DNA of 64,000 bases from CAYQFQ01 sp964539415 (GTDB lineage Bacteria; Patescibacteriota; Minisyncoccia; Phycocordibacterales; GWA1-40-21), in assembly GCA_964539415.1 (NCBI GenBank), contig CAZIID010000001.1, positions 1-64,000 of the forward strand, read 5' to 3'. Positions 14,787 to 22,995 of the stretch are shown here, in pieces. The notes under the pieces are model-generated. The model had not been told where the DNA came from. It saw only the letters and a list, made by a program, of their open reading frames with translations, and did not search any database. The first letter of the stretch is position 1. The number at the start of each line of letters is the position of its first letter. Both the position numbers and the translations under genes were made by a program.

Positions 14787-15146
14787 ATGATAGATACAAA
14801 TAAATACAAAATAATATTGGAAGCAGAATTAAAGAAAGTTGAAGGGGAACTTGGAACAGTTGCACAAAAAAATCCTAGTGTTAAAAACGACTGGCAAGCA
14901 GTTGCAACAAATCTTGAAGATGCAGATGATGAATCGGATCCAAATGATAATGCAGACAAGATAGAAGAATTTGAAACAAATGTTGCTATCACAGAAGACC
15001 TAGAAATAAGATTTACTGAAATAAAAGAGGCTTTGAAGAGAATAGAAGATGGAACCTATGGAAAATGTAGTGTTGATGGGGAAGAAATACCAGAAGAAAG
15101 ACTAAACGCAAACCCAGCAGCAAAGAATTGTATAAAGCATTCATAA
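14787..15146 (+). CDS. DksA/TraR-family protein with altered zinc site
   Basis: About 119 aa. An acidic coiled-coil N-terminal half is followed by the DksA/TraR C-terminal signature IKEALKRIEDGTYGKC...IPEERLNANPAAKNC. The classical zinc finger has four Cys; here the pattern reads C-SVDG and C-IKH, so the second Cys is Asp and the fourth is His. It may still bind metal or be a structural mimic. DksA-like factors act in the RNA polymerase secondary channel. The ATG at 14787 is preferred to the TTG at 14781. Confidence 0.82.
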   Translation: MIDTNKYKIILEAELKKVEGELGTVAQKNPSVKNDWQAVATNLEDADDESDPNDNADKIEEFETNVAITEDLEIRFTEIKEALKRIEDGTYGKCSVDGEEIPEERLNANPAAKNCIKHS

Positions 15147-15151
15147 TCTTA

Positions 15152-15176
15152 AAAAAACACCTTCGGGTGTTTTTTG
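15152..15176 (+). terminator. Intrinsic terminator
   Basis: An ACACC-TTCG-GGTGT stem flanked by A- and T-runs. Confidence 0.85.
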
Positions 15177-15201
15177 TTTTATGTGATATAATTTTCTGCA
15201 A

Positions 15202-16809
15202 ATGTCGTTTGCAAAAACTTATAGCGCGCAAACTGTTGGTCTTACCGCAAAAATTATTGATGTTGAAGTAGATCTTTCAAAAGGACTTCATTCTTTCTCC
15301 GTTGTTGGTCTTCCAGATAAAGCAGTTGAAGAATCTAAAGACAGAGTTTCTGCATCTATAAAAAACTCCGGCTATAAATCTCCTAAAGCAAAGAACGAAA
15401 AGATAACAGTTTTTCTTGCACCTGCTGATATAAAGAAAGAAGGGCCTGCATTTGATGTCGCTATTGCCCTTGCATACCTTATCGCAAGTGATGAAATAAA
15501 ATTTGATCCAGAGAAAAAACTTTTCTTGGGTGAACTTTCGCTTGATGGTAAACTCCGAAGAATAACCGGCGTGTTGCCAATAATTTCCAAAGCAAAAAAT
15601 GCGGGTTTTAAACAAATATTTTTACCTAAAGAAAATGCCAGGGAAGCGGGACTCATAGAAGGTATAGAAATATATGGAGCAGGCACTTTACAAGAGATTA
15701 TTGAACATATTAATGAAAAACCAGCATCCACTTCTGTCCTTCCCGCGAAGGCGGGGATCCAGAGATCGGCAAAATATACAGCAAATGAGAAGACCATCAA
15801 AAAAATTCTTCTTCAACCAAAAACTTGTGTAGAGAAAAATTGTCTAGAAGAATATGATATTGATTTTGGAGATATCAAAGGACAGGAAACTGCAAAGAGG
15901 GGACTTGAGATTGCCGCAGCGGGTGGACACAACATCGCGATGTTTGGACCCCCAGGAACCGGAAAGACGATGCTCGCACGTGCATTTTGTCACATATTAC
16001 CTCCACTTTCTTTTGACGAACTTTTGGAAATCACTTCAATTCATTCTGTTGCAGGGATTCTAAAAGAAGATTTGATTTCAAAACCACCGATCAGGTCTCC
16101 GCATCACACATCATCTTATGTTTCACTCGTCGGAGGTGGTGCAATTCCAAAGCCCGGCGAAGTGACGCTCGCGCACAGAGGAGTATTATTCCTAGACGAA
16201 TTTCCAGAGTTTGATAGGAAAGTCATAGAAGCGCTTCGTGAACCTCTTGAGGAAGGAGAGATAAGTATTTCACGTGCAAAAGGTTCACACACCTTTCCGG
16301 CAAGTTTCATTTTAATCGCCGCAATGAATCCATGCCCTTGTGGGAACTTTGGTTCAAAGAATAAAGAATGTATCTGTAAACCTACCGATTTACTTCGATA
16401 TCAAAGGAAGATCTCTGGACCAATAGCAGACAGAATAGATATGTGGGTGGAAGTTTCACAGATTGATTATGATAAGCTCGGCGAGAAGAGGGAAAAGAAA
16501 GAAACACCAGAGATGCAAGGACGAGTCAGTGACGCCCGAGATATACAAAGAAAAAGATTTTTGAACGCCAGCAAAAAAATTACGGCAAATAGCGAGATGA
16601 ATTCAAAAGATGTAAACGAATTTTGCACTATCGGTGAAAAAGAAAAAGAAATTTTAAATACATCAGCAAGAAAGCTAAATTTATCAGCGAGAGCATATCA
16701 CAGAGTGTTAAAACTTGCTCGAACAATAGCAGATCTTGAAGAAAGCCCTGAGATAAAAATGCCTCATATACTTGAAGCATTACAATATAGACCAAAGAGA
16801 CAAGAATAG
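15202..16809 (+). CDS. comM: ComM/YifB-like AAA+ (Mg-chelatase-like) protein carrying an in-frame repeat
   Basis: 535 aa. The N-terminal ChlI-like domain (AQTVGLTAKIIDVEVDLSKG..., FAPADIKKEGPAFDVAIALAYL-type segment) is followed by an AAA+ core with Walker A GPPGTGKTML, Walker B LFLDEFPEF and a Cys cluster CPCGNFGSKNKECIC. The C-terminal lid is Mg-chelatase-like. ComM is a hexameric helicase promoting branch migration during natural transformation. Between the two domains (about residues 178-188) lies SVLPAKAGIQ, the translation of a family 1 dispersed palindrome (15734-15764). TATAAT at 15187-15192 is 9 nt before the ATG. Confidence 0.94.
   Translation: MSFAKTYSAQTVGLTAKIIDVEVDLSKGLHSFSVVGLPDKAVEESKDRVSASIKNSGYKSPKAKNEKITVFLAPADIKKEGPAFDVAIALAYLIASDEIKFDPEKKLFLGELSLDGKLRRITGVLPIISKAKNAGFKQIFLPKENAREAGLIEGIEIYGAGTLQEIIEHINEKPASTSVLPAKAGIQRSAKYTANEKTIKKILLQPKTCVEKNCLEEYDIDFGDIKGQETAKRGLEIAAAGGHNIAMFGPPGTGKTMLARAFCHILPPLSFDELLEITSIHSVAGILKEDLISKPPIRSPHHTSSYVSLVGGGAIPKPGEVTLAHRGVLFLDEFPEFDRKVIEALREPLEEGEISISRAKGSHTFPASFILIAAMNPCPCGNFGSKNKECICKPTDLLRYQRKISGPIADRIDMWVEVSQIDYDKLGEKREKKETPEMQGRVSDARDIQRKRFLNASKKITANSEMNSKDVNEFCTIGEKEKEILNTSARKLNLSARAYHRVLKLARTIADLEESPEIKMPHILEALQYRPKRQE
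15734..15764. repeat. Family 1 palindrome inserted in frame in comM
   Basis: TCCTTCCCGCGAAGGCGGGG followed by ATCCAG, matching the intergenic copies at 2529 and 41897; it encodes LPAKAGIQ. Confidence 0.85.
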
Positions 16810-16875
16810 TCGACCTTTATATAATCAGTAACTGACTATATAATAGTTAAGGTTTACTAATCAATAATATTACTA

Positions 16876-18222
16876 ATGAAAAACCTTTTAATAAAGACAG
16901 GAATAATTTTAGGTGGGACCGGCTTTGTGGTTTTAATAAATTTTCTATTTTTAAACTATAAAGGTGGTCTAAATGACGCAGCAAACGTGTCTCTACCAAT
17001 GAATGTTAATAACAAAGTTCTCATAATTGCTGCAAATGGATATGGTTCTACAGGGTCTTTCACTGAAGCGGTTAACAAACAACTTCAATCAGTCCAATGT
17101 GACAACATAGATAAAATATTTTACAAACTACCCCAGTCAAATAGTGCAAAGATAAATGGGCAGGCAATAAACAAAAAAATCACTGAAACTCTCGCCAAAG
17201 ATAAAAATACCAAAATTCTTGTAACCGCTCATTCGATTGCTGCTATTGGAGCGTGGAACTATAAATATTCCGGTCCATACACAAACAATGTCACTTATTT
17301 ATTGTATGATCCACCTTACAATGCAGCTGGTTTTCTTACACCGGAATTTATCAAACTTCTTCCAAATGCCGGTTTCTTGAAATATGTCGCCAACGGAGGC
17401 GAAATAACCGCAGCAAAAAAGTCAGGGATTGCAAACTACTTCAATACCATAAAATGGACAAATGGATATAAAATGTCAGGGGTTCCGCCGTTCCGAACAG
17501 CAGCGCAGAAAAAAGCGAATCTTGAATTAGAGAGAAAACACGTTACGTTTGAAGGGACTAATAATTACACAAAGCTTGCGGATGTTTTTAATTGGGCAAT
17601 TAATTATTGCCCGCGCCACATAAGTGGGGGAACACCATATACACCTTATGTCCCCCCTCCTGCACATGATAAACCCGTAATCTACCTATACCCAACACAA
17701 ACCGAAAAAGTTAAGGTACAACTGGATTACAAAGGAGAGTTAGTTGTTGATTATCCTGAATACAACTATGATATGAAGGGTTGGGAAGTCACAGCTCATC
17801 CTGATGGAACAATAATAGATTCGGATGGAAAAGAATACAGTTATATATTCTGGGAGGGACTACCTAATGAGGAAATTGATTACGATCTTTCAAAGGGGTT
17901 CATTGTAAAAGGTGAAGATACTGTAAACTTCCTACAACAAACTCTTTCAAAAATGGGTCTAATACCAAAAGAGTATAATGAATTTATAGTTTATTGGTAT
18001 CCAAAGATGAAAGACAATAAGTACAATCTAATACGTTTTGCTGATGAGGAATATACTGACATCGCACCACTTACGATTACACCAGAACCAGATTCCATGT
18101 TAAGAGTATTCATGGTTTACAAGCCCCTCGAGGAAGCAATACAAATCCAAAAGCAGGATCTGAAAACATTCGAAAGAAAAGGATTTACGGTCATTGAGTG
18201 GGGAGGAGCTGAATTGAAATAA
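16876..18222 (+). CDS. Membrane-anchored hypothetical protein with hydrolase-like N-terminal region
   Basis: 448 aa. An N-terminal hydrophobic anchor (IILGGTGFVVLINFLFL) precedes an exported region. Residues about 50-220 resemble an alpha/beta-hydrolase layout: VLIIAANGYGSTGSF and then ILVTAHSIAAIGAW, where the nucleophile elbow would be the Ser in AHSIA; this is not a strict GxSxG. After a Pro-rich linker the C-terminal domain starts at KPVIYLYPTQTEKV, a motif I have seen only as a conserved extracellular domain of unknown function. Activity is unproven. Followed by a strong terminator. Confidence 0.75.
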   Translation: MKNLLIKTGIILGGTGFVVLINFLFLNYKGGLNDAANVSLPMNVNNKVLIIAANGYGSTGSFTEAVNKQLQSVQCDNIDKIFYKLPQSNSAKINGQAINKKITETLAKDKNTKILVTAHSIAAIGAWNYKYSGPYTNNVTYLLYDPPYNAAGFLTPEFIKLLPNAGFLKYVANGGEITAAKKSGIANYFNTIKWTNGYKMSGVPPFRTAAQKKANLELERKHVTFEGTNNYTKLADVFNWAINYCPRHISGGTPYTPYVPPPAHDKPVIYLYPTQTEKVKVQLDYKGELVVDYPEYNYDMKGWEVTAHPDGTIIDSDGKEYSYIFWEGLPNEEIDYDLSKGFIVKGEDTVNFLQQTLSKMGLIPKEYNEFIVYWYPKMKDNKYNLIRFADEEYTDIAPLTITPEPDSMLRVFMVYKPLEEAIQIQKQDLKTFERKGFTVIEWGGAELK

Positions 18223-18224
18223 GA

Positions 18225-18254
18225 AAAAGCCTGAGAATTTTCTCAGGCTTTTTT
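18225..18254. terminator. Terminator between convergent genes
   Basis: An 8-bp GCCTGAGA/TCTCAGGC core extended by A:T pairs, with a T-run on the plus side. Confidence 0.85.
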
Positions 18255-18258
18255 GTTT

Positions 18259-18696
18259 TTATATTTTGATGACAGCAATCATTTCTCTTTCATCTTCTGT
18301 ATCTGGATCATCCCAAATAGGCAAAAATGTTTTTACATCCAAACTGGTTTTTCTTTTTAATCTTGGATCAGCAATATATACTCTATTATTTTTTACTCCG
18401 TACACAACAGAGAAATGCCCTCCACCATGTCTCGTCCAATAAATTATCACCGGAATCCCTTTATCAGTTATTTTTTGTAATTCAGCGATACTTGATCCAA
18501 CTTTATACTCAACTTTAAATCCTAATTTTTTTATCGCGGAGACTACTTTGTCTGTGGAACAACCTTCTCTTGTTTCACCGATAATACCAGCAACTTCTTT
18601 TTCTGTTTTCTTTATTCCATAAAAGCCTAAAATCATTCGGAGAGATGAGGGGCCACAGAACCCTTTTGTTTGTTGAAAAAGTTTAATTTTTAACAT
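18259..18696 (-). CDS. C39-like papain-fold cysteine peptidase
   Basis: 145 aa from the ATG at 18694-18696; the open frame extends further but would run through the palindrome upstream. Catalytic features: Cys in KGFCGPSSLRMILGFYG, His in GGGHFSVVYGV and the following ADPR (Asp). This is the C39 peptidase fold that trims double-glycine leaders of bacteriocins, here without an ABC transporter, as in stand-alone domains. There is no signal peptide, and the natural substrate is unknown. TATAAT (forward 18703-18708) ends 6 nt before the ATG, pointing to a leaderless mRNA. Confidence 0.83.
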   Translation of the reverse strand: MLKIKLFQQTKGFCGPSSLRMILGFYGIKKTEKEVAGIIGETREGCSTDKVVSAIKKLGFKVEYKVGSSIAELQKITDKGIPVIIYWTRHGGGHFSVVYGVKNNRVYIADPRLKRKTSLDVKTFLPIWDDPDTEDEREMIAVIKI

Positions 18697-18726
18697 GAAG
18701 ACATTATATCTTTTTGCGAGACAAAC

Positions 18727-18768
18727 AAAAAGCGGGTTTTGAGGAAGCTTCCTCAAAACCCGCTTTTT
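18727..18768. terminator. Perfect 42-nt palindrome
   Basis: Two 21-nt arms with no loop, GC-rich centre and A/T-run ends (18727-18747 with 18748-18768). It lies between the structured element at 18787-18872 and the C39 gene. Confidence 0.75.
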
Positions 18769-18786
18769 TAAAGTTTGGAATTACCC

Positions 18787-18872
18787 CAGCTCCAAAAGTC
18801 ATACGGCCTCGTGCTTGGTCAAAAGAGGACAGGACTATTCGTCCACGCACTCGACCTAGGTTGGAGAGGGGT
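18787..18872. ncRNA. Structured intergenic element, strand uncertain
   Basis: The ends pair strongly (CCCC/GGGG then CTCCAA/TTGGAG), enclosing a branched interior with GTGC/GCAC and a GGAC-TATTC-GTCC hairpin. On the minus strand it lies upstream of a perfect hairpin and then the C39 gene, an arrangement like a riboswitch followed by a terminator. However, the C39 gene seems to have its own leaderless promoter. No known class recognised. Confidence 0.35.
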
Positions 18873-18893
18873 TAATTTTTACAAGACACAAAA

Positions 18894-18920
18894 AAATCCC
18901 CATGAAGGGGATCTTTTTGT
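18894..18920 (-). terminator. Terminator of the LysM/M23 gene
   Basis: Minus-strand GATCCCC-TTCAT-GGGGAT with a T-run. Confidence 0.85.
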
Positions 18921-18929
18921 GAGTAAAAA

Positions 18930-19949
18930 TTAGAAAGGATTCTTTGCTCCACGAATCTCAAGGTGTAAGTGAGGTCCGGTAGAATTTCCGGTATTTCCTG
19001 TAAGACCTATAAGTTGGCCTTTTGTAACTCTTTGCCCTGGGGTCACATATACAGCACTTAAGTGACCATAGACAGTTTGTGAGCCATTGTAGTGTGAAAT
19101 AACTATGTATTCAGCGTATCCTCCGTTCCATCCTGTAGTTTTTGCTATAACAACTTCACCGCCAGCTGCAGCAACAAGTGATGATCCAACTGGGATAGCA
19201 TAGTCAACAGCATTGTATCCGTGCAAGCCTTGAGTCTTTCTTCCTCCAGAAATTGGCAACATATAATATCCAGCATATGAAGGAACATTGTCTGTACCTT
19301 TTATAAGGGAAGTAGCACCAGTAACGGAAGTTTTTGCAGTTGAAACCTTTGATCCAGCATCTCCATCAGGAATTATAACAGTATCTCCAATTGCTAATTT
19401 TGATGTTGAATCTAAACTGTTGAACTGCTGAATTTCAGCTAAATCACCTTTATATTTCTTAGCAATAGAACTTAATGTTTCGCCTTTTGCTACAGTGTGA
19501 ATAACTCCAGAAACAGGCAATATAACAAGTTCCTGTCCTTCTTTAATTGATTTTCCGGATATATCATTTGCCCAAACAATAGTATTTGTTGAAACACCAA
19601 ACATTTTAGCAATAGAAGAAAGTGAATCTCCCTTTCTAACTATATATCTGCTAATAGTTCCATTTGTAACAGTATCATTTATATCAGCAACAGTTCCTGA
19701 TGGACCATTTTCTGACAAAAGAGCATTACCATCTACTATATTAATATCACCACCTCCAACAGAAGCGCTATTTATAGGTGATGGAGAACTTTGCAATAAT
19801 GGCATAGTCTGAGAATTACCGACAATAACAGTTGCTTCCATTTTAGAATCTTTACCAGAGAAAAAGTCTGCTAAAAATGAAAAAACACCAGCACTTGTAG
19901 TCAATGGGCTACCGACTGTCATCAAGATGGGTAGAGTAATGGCAAACAA
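18930..19949 (-). CDS. LysM-LysM-M23 peptidoglycan hydrolase
   Basis: 339 aa in the called frame. A hydrophobic N-terminal segment is followed by a Ser/Gly-rich linker, LysM 1 (RYIVRKGDSLSSIAKMFGV...), LysM 2 (HTVAKGETLSSIAKKY...) and an M23 zinc metallopeptidase domain with HGYNAVDYA, GWNGGYAEYIVISH, YGHLS and the HLHLEIRG motif. Such proteins cut or bind peptidoglycan cross-links at the cell surface. The TTG at 19949 is a weak start. The frame stays open upstream through another hydrophobic stretch towards an AAGGAGG at about 19995-20001, so the true N-terminus may be longer and use an atypical start codon. Confidence 0.87.
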   Translation of the reverse strand: MFAITLPILMTVGSPLTTSAGVFSFLADFFSGKDSKMEATVIVGNSQTMPLLQSSPSPINSASVGGGDINIVDGNALLSENGPSGTVADINDTVTNGTISRYIVRKGDSLSSIAKMFGVSTNTIVWANDISGKSIKEGQELVILPVSGVIHTVAKGETLSSIAKKYKGDLAEIQQFNSLDSTSKLAIGDTVIIPDGDAGSKVSTAKTSVTGATSLIKGTDNVPSYAGYYMLPISGGRKTQGLHGYNAVDYAIPVGSSLVAAAGGEVVIAKTTGWNGGYAEYIVISHYNGSQTVYGHLSAVYVTPGQRVTKGQLIGLTGNTGNSTGPHLHLEIRGAKNPF

Positions 19950-20268
19950 CCACTTACAATAAGTGGCTAATATTAAAGATATTTTAGTTTCACCCCTCCT
20001 TTTTGCGTTTTTTGGGCTAACTTTGTGAGTTTTTTGTGAAATAAGCCTATTTTGTTAAGGGAATTCAAGCTGTCTGAAACCGATATGGCTCAATAGAGCC
20101 ATAAATAACAGTTTTCCGTGTTTCTGTGTACAATATCTAATGTTACCCTTTTGAAAACCATAGTCAAGAAAGTTATCCACACTTTATTCTCAATATACTA
20201 TTAAAATGGCTAAAAATAAGGATATTTTTAAATTCTGAGCCGGCGACTTTTCATGCTATATTTACCTG

Positions 20269-22215
20269 ATGAATCATCTTGAAGGTTTAAACGAGCAACA
20301 GAAGGCGGCAGTCCTCCAAAAGGACGGCCCAATACTTATAATCGCAGGTGCCGGTGCAGGAAAAACAAAAACAATCACACATAGGATAATGCATTTAATA
20401 AAAGAAGGAGTCGCACCACACGAAATACTTGCTATCACTTTTACAAACAAGGCAGCAAAAGAAATGAGAGAGAGGGTAGAAAAAATAATCTCCGAAGACA
20501 ACTCCCTTAACCTTCCTATAAAAAATAATGAGAGACCTTTTCTCAGTACCTTTCACTCTCTTGGAGTTCACATCATAAAAGAGAACAGTCGGCTTGTTGG
20601 AGTTTCAAGAAACTTCTCCATTATGGATAGAAGTGATTCAAAAAGAATTATCAAAGATATTCTTAAGTATCTTGATATAGATCCGAAACAATATGAGCCT
20701 GGAAAAATAATTTCCGCTATTTCTATGGAAAAAAGCAATTTGAACTCACCTGAAAATTTTCTGGAAACTGCCGATAAAAAAGGGTATACAATGTCTTCTG
20801 TTGTAGCACGAGTTTGGCCATTATATGAAAAAAAACTTCTAGAAGAAAAAGCTTTGGACTTTGATGATTTGCTTTTGAAAGCTTACAAAATATTAAACGA
20901 GAATAAAGACGTCTTGGAACACTATCAAAATGTTTGGAAATATATTCATATAGACGAATATCAAGACACAAACAAAGTTCAATACATGACAAGCAGACTT
21001 TTGGCGCAAAAAAGTAAAAATATTTGTGTTGTGGGAGACATAGACCAAAATATTTATAGTTGGAGAGGTGCAAATATAGAAAACATTTTAAATTTTGAAA
21101 AAGACTACCCAAATGCAAAGGTTATTTTGCTTGAAGAAAATTATCGTTCAACACAGACAATTCTAAATGTTGCAAATAAAGTTATTTCAAAAAACAAGAT
21201 GCGCCGTGAGAAAAATCTCTTCACAAAAAATGAAGAGGGAGAAAAAATAACTTATTGTAAAAGTCTAAATGAGAACGAAGAAGCTAGGTTTATAGCCAGA
21301 AAAGCGCAGAAGCTTATAGCAGATGGTGTTAACCCACAGGAAATGGCTGTGCTCTATAGAGCAAACTTTCAATCTCGTGTATTAGAAGAAGCTTTTATTT
21401 CAGAGAGCGTTCCTTACCAAGTCCTCGGTACAAAATTCTTTGAAAGAAAAGAAGTCAAAGATGTTTTGTGTTATCTTCGTGCCTCAATGAATCCAGAAAG
21501 TTTAAGTGATCTCAAAAGAATAATAAATATTCCTGCTCGAGGTATAGGCAAGGTTACAATGATGAAAATATTTGAAGGTAGAAAAGATTCACTCCCTGAC
21601 ACAATAAAAATTAAGGTGAATGATTTCTTTTCTTTATTACAGAGAATAAAAAATGAAACTGCAGAAAAAAAACCTTCTGAAATAATTAAATACATAATAA
21701 GAGAAAGTGGTTTAGAAAGAGAAATGCAAGGTGGGGGAGATGAAGACAAAGAAAGGTTAGAAAACATGCGTGAACTTGCAACTCTTGCAATAAAATATGA
21801 TGTCTATCCAAAGCCTGAAGGTATAGAAAAACTTTTAGAAGAAGCTTCACTTGCAACTGACCAAGATTCTTTAGAAAAAAATGAGAAGGCAGTTAAACTT
21901 ATGACTGTTCACGCATCAAAAGGACTTGAGTTTGACTATGTTTTTATCACTGGACTTGAAGAAGATCTTTTCCCTCATCAAGCAATCGGCAAGGACGAAA
22001 AAACACCAGAAGAAATGGAAGAAGAGAGAAGACTGTTTTATGTGGCACTAACAAGAGCAAGAAAAAAGATTTTTCTTACCTGCGCAGAAATGAGAACAAT
22101 TTTCGGTTCACAACAAATGAATCTTCCATCACAATTCTTCGCGGATATTGATTCTGAATTTTTGGAAGAAGAAAACTTTGAATATCGCGAAAAAATCGTC
22201 TACCTAGAGTGGTAG
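20269..22215 (+). CDS. uvrD: UvrD/PcrA-type superfamily 1 DNA helicase
   Basis: 648 aa. All SF1A motifs are visible: LNEQQKAAV, Walker A GAGAGKTKTITHR, TFTNKAAKEMRER, TFHS, DEYQDTNKVQY, GDIDQNIYSWRGA, LEENYRST, LTVHASKGLEFDYVFITGLE and VALTRARKKIFL. It unwinds DNA 3' to 5' in repair and replication-restart. It is slightly shorter than PcrA and lacks the usual C-terminal tail. TATATT (20257-20262) is 6 nt before the ATG. The stop is followed 10 bp later by the first palindrome of the RAYT element. Confidence 0.95.
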   Translation: MNHLEGLNEQQKAAVLQKDGPILIIAGAGAGKTKTITHRIMHLIKEGVAPHEILAITFTNKAAKEMRERVEKIISEDNSLNLPIKNNERPFLSTFHSLGVHIIKENSRLVGVSRNFSIMDRSDSKRIIKDILKYLDIDPKQYEPGKIISAISMEKSNLNSPENFLETADKKGYTMSSVVARVWPLYEKKLLEEKALDFDDLLLKAYKILNENKDVLEHYQNVWKYIHIDEYQDTNKVQYMTSRLLAQKSKNICVVGDIDQNIYSWRGANIENILNFEKDYPNAKVILLEENYRSTQTILNVANKVISKNKMRREKNLFTKNEEGEKITYCKSLNENEEARFIARKAQKLIADGVNPQEMAVLYRANFQSRVLEEAFISESVPYQVLGTKFFERKEVKDVLCYLRASMNPESLSDLKRIINIPARGIGKVTMMKIFEGRKDSLPDTIKIKVNDFFSLLQRIKNETAEKKPSEIIKYIIRESGLEREMQGGGDEDKERLENMRELATLAIKYDVYPKPEGIEKLLEEASLATDQDSLEKNEKAVKLMTVHASKGLEFDYVFITGLEEDLFPHQAIGKDEKTPEEMEEERRLFYVALTRARKKIFLTCAEMRTIFGSQQMNLPSQFFADIDSEFLEEENFEYREKIVYLEW

Positions 22216-22224
22216 AATATTATC

Positions 22225-22249
22225 CACTTGGTAGCGTCGCCACCAAGTG
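22225..22249. repeat. RAYT-linked palindrome (REP), upstream copy
   Basis: CACTTGGTAGCGTCGCCACC...AAGTG, a hairpin centred on GCGTCGC. The same core GGTAGCG(T/A)CGC(T/C)ACC recurs inside and after the transposase and in polA. Confidence 0.88.
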
Positions 22250-22262
22250 TTATAATCTAAAA

Positions 22263-22930
22263 ATGGGACAAAGAAAAACACCTTTCATAAACAATGAACT
22301 TTATCATATCTTTAATCGTGGAGTTGATAAAAAAGAAATTTTTATTGAAAAAGAAGATTACTTTCGTTTTATTGAAGAAATAAAAGAATTTAATATTGAT
22401 AGACCAATAGGTAGTTTATACGAACTTTCGTTTGAAAGAAAAAAACTTGATAAAAAATCAGCATTTGGTAGCGACGCCACCAAATTGGTTGATATTATTG
22501 CATATAATATCAATCCTAATCACTTCCATTTAATCTTAAAACAAAAAAAGATGGTGGAATCGGAAAATTTATGCAAAAAATTGGAACAGGCTATGTAAAA
22601 TATTTTAATGAAAAAACTCACAGAACTGGTTCACTATTCCAAGGACCATTCAAGTCTGTTCACATTGATAGCAATGAATATCTACTTTATTTAAGTGCTT
22701 ATGTAAATTTAAACGATAAAATACATAAAATAGAAGACTCCTTTGGTTTTTCTAGTCTCCATGAGTATATTCAAGATAACAAAGATGGAATGTGTGAAAA
22801 ATCAATAATATTAGAACAATTTAGCAACAAAAAATATAATTATGAAGAGTTCTTAAATAAATCTCTACAGCAAATGATAGAGACAAAAGAAGGTAACAAG
22901 AAGATGGAGAAGTATCTTCTGGAAAACTAA
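22263..22930 (+). CDS. REP-associated tyrosine transposase (Y1/HUH), two frames joined at a slippery site
   Basis: Frame 1 starts at ATG 22263 (MGQRKTPFINNELYHIFNRGVDK) and reaches the HUH motif NPNHFHLILKQ, then stops at 22598. The rest of the protein (DGGIGKFMQKIGTGYVKYFNEK, THRTGSLFQGPFK) continues in the -1 frame to 22930. The switch falls on A_AAA_AAG at 22544-22550, with AAA and AAG as in-frame codons, the classical bacterial -1 frameshift heptamer. The next -1 codon is GAT at 22550, restoring the family sequence. It could be programmed frameshifting or a decaying gene. Residues about 67-74 (AFGSDATK) translate the element's own palindrome. Confidence 0.85.
22463..22485. repeat. RAYT-linked palindrome inside the transposase gene
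   Basis: ATTTGGTAGCGACGCCACC followed by AAAT, read in frame between KKS and KLVDIIAYN. Confidence 0.88.
22544..22550 (+). promoter_or_regulatory. A_AAA_AAG slippery heptamer
   Basis: In-phase canonical -1 frameshift site at the junction of the two transposase frames. No strong downstream stimulatory hairpin was seen by eye. Confidence 0.7.
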
Positions 22931-22938
22931 CCATTGTC

Positions 22939-22977
22939 TACTAGCTATTTGGTAGCGTCGCTACCAAATAGCTAGTA
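22939..22977. repeat. RAYT-linked palindrome, downstream copy (39 bp)
   Basis: A perfect inverted repeat with a single central base; core TTTGGTAGCGTCGCTACCAA extended by AGCTAGTA arms. Confidence 0.9.
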
Positions 22978-22995
22978 AATACATCAAAAACAAAC

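Larger units (their letters stand above)
22225..22977 (+). mobile_element. REP-flanked RAYT element
   Basis: A single transposase gene is bracketed by matching palindromes (22225-22249 and 22939-22977), with a third copy inside the gene. This is the arrangement expected for REP-associated tyrosine transposases, domesticated relatives of IS200/IS605. Confidence 0.8.
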
